Shown in pieces: positions 61,254 through 64,000 of a DNA stretch of 64,000 nt. Position 1 is the stretch's first letter; the number at the start of each line of letters is the position of its first letter. A program made the translations under genes and the position numbers. Source of the stretch: CAZWSE01 sp964636575. Its GTDB lineage: Bacteria; Pseudomonadota; Alphaproteobacteria; Rhodobacterales; Rhodobacteraceae. The stretch is taken from positions 5,127-69,126 of the forward strand of contig CAZWSE010000003.1 in NCBI GenBank assembly GCA_964636575.1, in the 5' to 3' direction. The notes under the pieces are model-generated. The model saw only the letters and a list, made by a program, of their open reading frames with translations, was not told where the DNA came from and made no database searches.

Positions 61254-62407
61254 TGTGGCGTCATATTGCTTCTAACGGGGTTACGTTCCTTGCAGTCGCG
61301 CTGTTTCTTGTGGGCGGACTGGTTTTGTGGGGGCGCAGCGCCTACGTCGCTGAAGGCCCGCTAGAACAAGCTATCTGTTTGCAGGTGGCATCTGGGTCTA
61401 ACATGTCCCGCGTGAGTAAGTCTTTGGGCGACCAAGGGGCCGTTGCGAGCGCATCGTTGTTTCGTATTGGTGTAGACTATTCCGATAAAGCGAGTGATCT
61501 GAAGGCAGGCAGCTTTTTGATCCAACCAAAGGCCTCTATGTCTGAGATTGTTGATATCATCACGCAAGGCGGTGCGAGCACGTGTGGCACTGAAATCGTC
61601 TACCGAATTGGTATCAACAAGATGAGCGTTCAGGTCCGAGAACTTGACCCAGCTACGAACGCTTTTGTCGAAAAGGCATCCTTTGAGCCAGCTGCCGAAG
61701 ACGCCCCTGCGCTTTATGAAGAAATGAAAACCAAAACTGATACGCGGTTTCGTGTGGCATTGGCAGAAGGTGTGACCAGCTGGCAGGTGGTTGATAGCCT
61801 TAAAAGCATTGATCTTCTTGAAGGGGAGATCGCTGAGTTGCCAGCCGAAGGGACGCTGGCCCCTGACAGTTATGAGGTCACGACCGGCCAAAACCGCAAC
61901 GCGATTGTGGACCGTATGCAGTCTGCGCAACAGCAGTTGCTTGCAGAAGCTTGGGCCGCACGTGATCCGGATTTGCCGCTTGCAACGCCCGATGAAATGC
62001 TTGTTCTTGCATCAATCATCGAAAAGGAAACCGGAGTGGCCGAAGAGCGTCGACAAGTGTCATCTGTCTTCATCAATCGGCTGAACCAAGGCATGAAATT
62101 GCAAACCGATCCGACCGTCATTTATGGTGTGACCCGTGGCGAAGGCGTTTTGGGTCGCGGATTGCGCCAAAGTGAACTTCGCGCCGAAACGCCTTGGAAT
62201 ACATACGTTATTCCGGCTTTGCCGCCGACCCCCATTGCCAATCCCGGCCGGGCATCGCTGATGGCGGCAGGTGATCCTGATGACACTCCATACATCTTTT
62301 TCGTGGCCGATGGCACAGGCGGACATGCCTTTGCGGTGACCCTTGCGGAGCACAACAAAAATGTCGCTACTTGGCGTCAGATTGAAGCTGATCGGAGTGA
62401 CAACTAG
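61253..62407 (+). CDS. mltG: Endolytic transglycosylase MltG
   Basis: 384 residues. N-terminal membrane helix (GVTFLAVALFLVGGLVLWG), LysM-like region, and YceG-like catalytic domain with the glutamate in 'LVLASIIEKETGVAEERRQVSSVFINRL' and 'LQTDPTVIYGV', 'SPYNTY'-like 'ETPWNTYVIPALPPTPIANPG'. It terminates nascent glycan strands at the inner membrane. Last gene before the GTA cluster. Confidence 0.95.
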   Translation: MWRHIASNGVTFLAVALFLVGGLVLWGRSAYVAEGPLEQAICLQVASGSNMSRVSKSLGDQGAVASASLFRIGVDYSDKASDLKAGSFLIQPKASMSEIVDIITQGGASTCGTEIVYRIGINKMSVQVRELDPATNAFVEKASFEPAAEDAPALYEEMKTKTDTRFRVALAEGVTSWQVVDSLKSIDLLEGEIAELPAEGTLAPDSYEVTTGQNRNAIVDRMQSAQQQLLAEAWAARDPDLPLATPDEMLVLASIIEKETGVAEERRQVSSVFINRLNQGMKLQTDPTVIYGVTRGEGVLGRGLRQSELRAETPWNTYVIPALPPTPIANPGRASLMAAGDPDDTPYIFFVADGTGGHAFAVTLAEHNKNVATWRQIEADRSDN

Positions 62408-62440
62408 CCGGTTTAGAAGCAGCATCGCGTCAGATTTTTG

Positions 62441-62455
62441 TTAGTGATTTCTTAA
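62441..62455. promoter_or_regulatory. CtrA-like site upstream of the GTA genes
   Basis: TTAG, seven bases, TTAA: one mismatch from the TTAA-N7-TTAA CtrA consensus, 31 bases upstream of a -35 element. Short motif, so chance is possible. Confidence 0.25.
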
Positions 62456-62485
62456 GTGTAGCGTACGGTGAAAAGCAGATCTTGC

Positions 62486-62514
62486 TTGACTCAGCGTCCG
62501 TGCTCACGTATAGG
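62486..62514 (+). promoter_or_regulatory. Sigma-70-like promoter between mltG and the GTA genes
   Basis: TTGACT (62486-62491), 17-base spacer, TATAGG (62509-62514). Transcription would start near 62521, only about 27 bases before a terminator hairpin. Confidence 0.5.
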
Positions 62515-62547
62515 TTGTGACATACTAAAAGAGTACAATCAATAAAG

Positions 62548-62573
62548 CCCGCGGAATTCTCTGCGGGTTTTTT
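62548..62573 (+). terminator. Intrinsic terminator between mltG and the GTA genes
   Basis: CCCGCGGA pairs with TCTGCGGG (one G-U) around ATTC, then TTTTTT. It may end mltG transcripts, a ~50-base transcript from the promoter at 62486, or both. Confidence 0.85.
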
Positions 62574-62618
62574 GTTGTGCAAACCGGACGGCGTTTTCGT
62601 CCTAGAGGTCATAATCCC

Positions 62619-62963
62619 ATGCCAGACAAGACCCCAGAAGAACAGATTGCCTACGTCCAGAGTTTGATGACGTCGGTGACAGAGACTTTGGAATCGACAC
62701 GGCAAGAATTGGAAGTGTTGGGCGCTGCTGCAGATGAAAGTAGCGCGTCGGCAGCTTCTGACGGTAGCAAATCAGCTGCTAGAATTAAGACCCTGATCGT
62801 AACTCTATCCAGTTTGGAGGCATCTATTGTCAAACTTCGGTCCAATCAAACCGGCGCAGTCGCTGGATGCACTCCCCTCGATCTTGAGCGTGCTAGACTT
62901 GAAATCGGGAGCCGCTTGGCTCGCCTCAGAGCCGCAGCAGGTTCAGGAGACGTTTCTGAATGA
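62619..62963 (+). CDS. GTA small terminase-like protein (orfg1/TerS position)
   Basis: 114 residues, helical and coiled-coil-like: 'QIAYVQSLMTSVTETLESTRQELEVLGAAADESS' and 'ARIKTLIVTLSSLEASIVKLRSNQ'. Position directly before terL and size match orfg1 of the Rhodobacterales gene transfer agent, described as the small terminase. It would recognise or hold DNA for packaging. AGAGG ribosome-binding site upstream. It overlaps terL by 137 bases in another frame. Confidence 0.8.
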   Translation: MPDKTPEEQIAYVQSLMTSVTETLESTRQELEVLGAAADESSASAASDGSKSAARIKTLIVTLSSLEASIVKLRSNQTGAVAGCTPLDLERARLEIGSRLARLRAAAGSGDVSE

Positions 62964-64000
62964 GTTGACGGAAGAAGAGTTGGCGGCCTTGCCCTACTTG
63001 TTTCGGTTTTGGGCTTTGCCGCATCAGTTGCCTCCCGAAGGCGACTGGAGGTCATGGATTGTTTTGGGCGGTCGCGGTGCAGGCAAAACCCGTGCAGGAG
63101 CTGAATGGGTGCGGACACAGGTAGAAGGTGACCTGCCTATCGACCCTGGACTTTGTCGTGCCTTTGCTTTGGTTGGCGAAACCATAGAGCAGGCCCGCGA
63201 TGTAATGGTTTTTGGAGAAAGCGGAATTCTGGCTTGTTCGCCTGCGGATCGCAGACCTGAATGGCAAGCCTCTTTTAAGCGATTGATCTGGCCCAATGGA
63301 GCAGTTGCACAGGTTTATTCGGCGCATGACCCTGATCGTTTGCGGGGCCCTCAGTTTGATGGCGCATGGGTTGACGAGCTTGCGAAGTGGAAGAAAGGGG
63401 CACAGACATGGGATATGCTTCAGTTTTGCCTCAGGCTTGGGTCTGATCCGCGTGTTTGCGTCACGACCACGCCGCGCAATGTCCCTGTTTTGAAAGACTT
63501 GATGTCTTTGCCAACGACCATTGTGACATCCGCAACCACCCGTGCCAATCGTGCCAATCTTGCAAAACCATTCTTGGACGAGGTCTACCGTAGATACGAG
63601 GGCACGCATTTAGGTCGCCAAGAGTTGGAAGGGGTTTTGATCACTGAAACGGAAGGTGCCTTATGGTCACGCCGCATGCTTGATCAATGTGCTACGGACA
63701 TTATTCCGGAATTAGATCGCATTGTCGTCGCACTGGATCCTTCTGTATCCAATGGGTCCAAGAGTGACGAATGTGGTTTGATCGTTGCAGGTGCGACCTT
63801 GCAAGGCGCGCCTTCTGAATGGAGAGCTTATGTGCTTGCCGATGAAACCTTGAGTGCCGCGTCTCCTATGGCGTGGGCGAAACGGGCCGTGGATGTATTT
63901 CATTTGCACAATGCAGACCGGCTTGTGGCCGAAGTTAATCAAGGCGGTATGATGGTTTCGCAGGTTGTTCACCAGATTGACCCTTCAATTGCATTCAAGG
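62827..64000 (+). CDS. GTA large terminase (TerL), 3' end cut by the window
   Basis: The frame is open from 62803 to the window end. I start at TTG 62827, which has GGAGG six bases upstream. Walker A GGRGAGKT (residues 81-88), Walker B 'GAWVDELAKW' with Asp183-Glu184, motif 'VTTTPRNVPVLKDLM', and the first nuclease aspartate Asp304 in 'VVALDPSVSNGSKSDECG'. 'LPYLFRFWALPHQLPPEGDW' is characteristic of the Rhodobacterales GTA packaging motor, which fills capsids with host DNA fragments. The rest of the GTA cluster should follow to the right. Confidence 0.93.
   Translation, partial: MSNFGPIKPAQSLDALPSILSVLDLKSGAAWLASEPQQVQETFLNELTEEELAALPYLFRFWALPHQLPPEGDWRSWIVLGGRGAGKTRAGAEWVRTQVEGDLPIDPGLCRAFALVGETIEQARDVMVFGESGILACSPADRRPEWQASFKRLIWPNGAVAQVYSAHDPDRLRGPQFDGAWVDELAKWKKGAQTWDMLQFCLRLGSDPRVCVTTTPRNVPVLKDLMSLPTTIVTSATTRANRANLAKPFLDEVYRRYEGTHLGRQELEGVLITETEGALWSRRMLDQCATDIIPELDRIVVALDPSVSNGSKSDECGLIVAGATLQGAPSEWRAYVLADETLSAASPMAWAKRAVDVFHLHNADRLVAEVNQGGMMVSQVVHQIDPSIAFK

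Noticed and set aside
1..64000. CRISPR arrays, insertion sequences, integrases, toxin-antitoxin or restriction systems
   Set aside because: No regularly spaced repeats with unique spacers and no transposase, integrase, nuclease-methylase or paired small toxin-like genes were seen; apart from the GTA edge, the region looks like stable core chromosome.

Overview
This window reads as chromosomal DNA from a marine alphaproteobacterium of the Roseobacter group (Rhodobacterales). The support is the gene content: a heterotetrameric sarcosine oxidase, a DddP-type DMSP lyase with every known metal ligand, alphaproteobacterial ccm genes, a yfgM-bamB-der block, glnB-glnA, and at the right edge the first two genes of a Rhodobacterales gene transfer agent (GTA) placed after acpP-fabF-mltG. 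Genus cannot be decided from what is visible.

Layout. 1-3.4 kb: end of a TauE/SafE permease, a putative Fe(II)/2OG oxygenase, then leftward DUF1289, ruvX and ccmI. 3.6-9.8 kb: soxB, soxD, soxA, soxG (sarcosine demethylation feeding C1 and glycine metabolism), interrupted between soxB and soxD by two small leftward membrane-protein genes, followed by a secreted unknown. 9.9-13.2 kb: Fe-type superoxide dismutase, a LOG-family protein and an Atm1-like ABC exporter. 13.2-18.5 kb: an RND pump and its adaptor; the pump gene carries a 100-N scaffold gap whose two edges are the same 55 bases, so the gap looks artificial. 18.7-24.2 kb: YfgM-like protein, BamB, Der, a TspO-like protein and a DUF2235 protein. 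24.2-26.3 kb: serS and a trypsin-like protease. 26.5-33.3 kb: a rightward run yajC-secD-secF-tauE-Mth938-ccmABCDG. 33.4-45.7 kb: aconitase, DUF1223, an EamA exporter, a FliG-like protein, two small secreted proteins with a shared Cys/Trp motif, purB, a DUF6314 pair, bioY, a hydrolase-OsmC fusion and dddP.

46-50.8 kb: unknowns, a lytic transglycosylase, glnA-glnB and a degenerate Hint protein. 51-54.3 kb: tRNA-Leu(UAG), trigger factor, and the rpsF-rpsR-rplI operon with a leader that fits an S6:S18 autoregulatory structure. 54.3-64 kb: a membrane unknown, a YceI protein converging on a cytochrome b561-YceI fusion, the fatty-acid cluster fabD-fabG-acpP-(GNAT)-fabF-mltG, then GTA terS-like and terL (cut by the window end).

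Most of the window is conserved housekeeping DNA. The less ordinary signals are non-coding: a dispersed ~33-base intergenic element (four copies), an unusually clean palindrome, a promoter-terminator unit just before the GTA genes, repeats upstream of dddP, and the artefactual gap.
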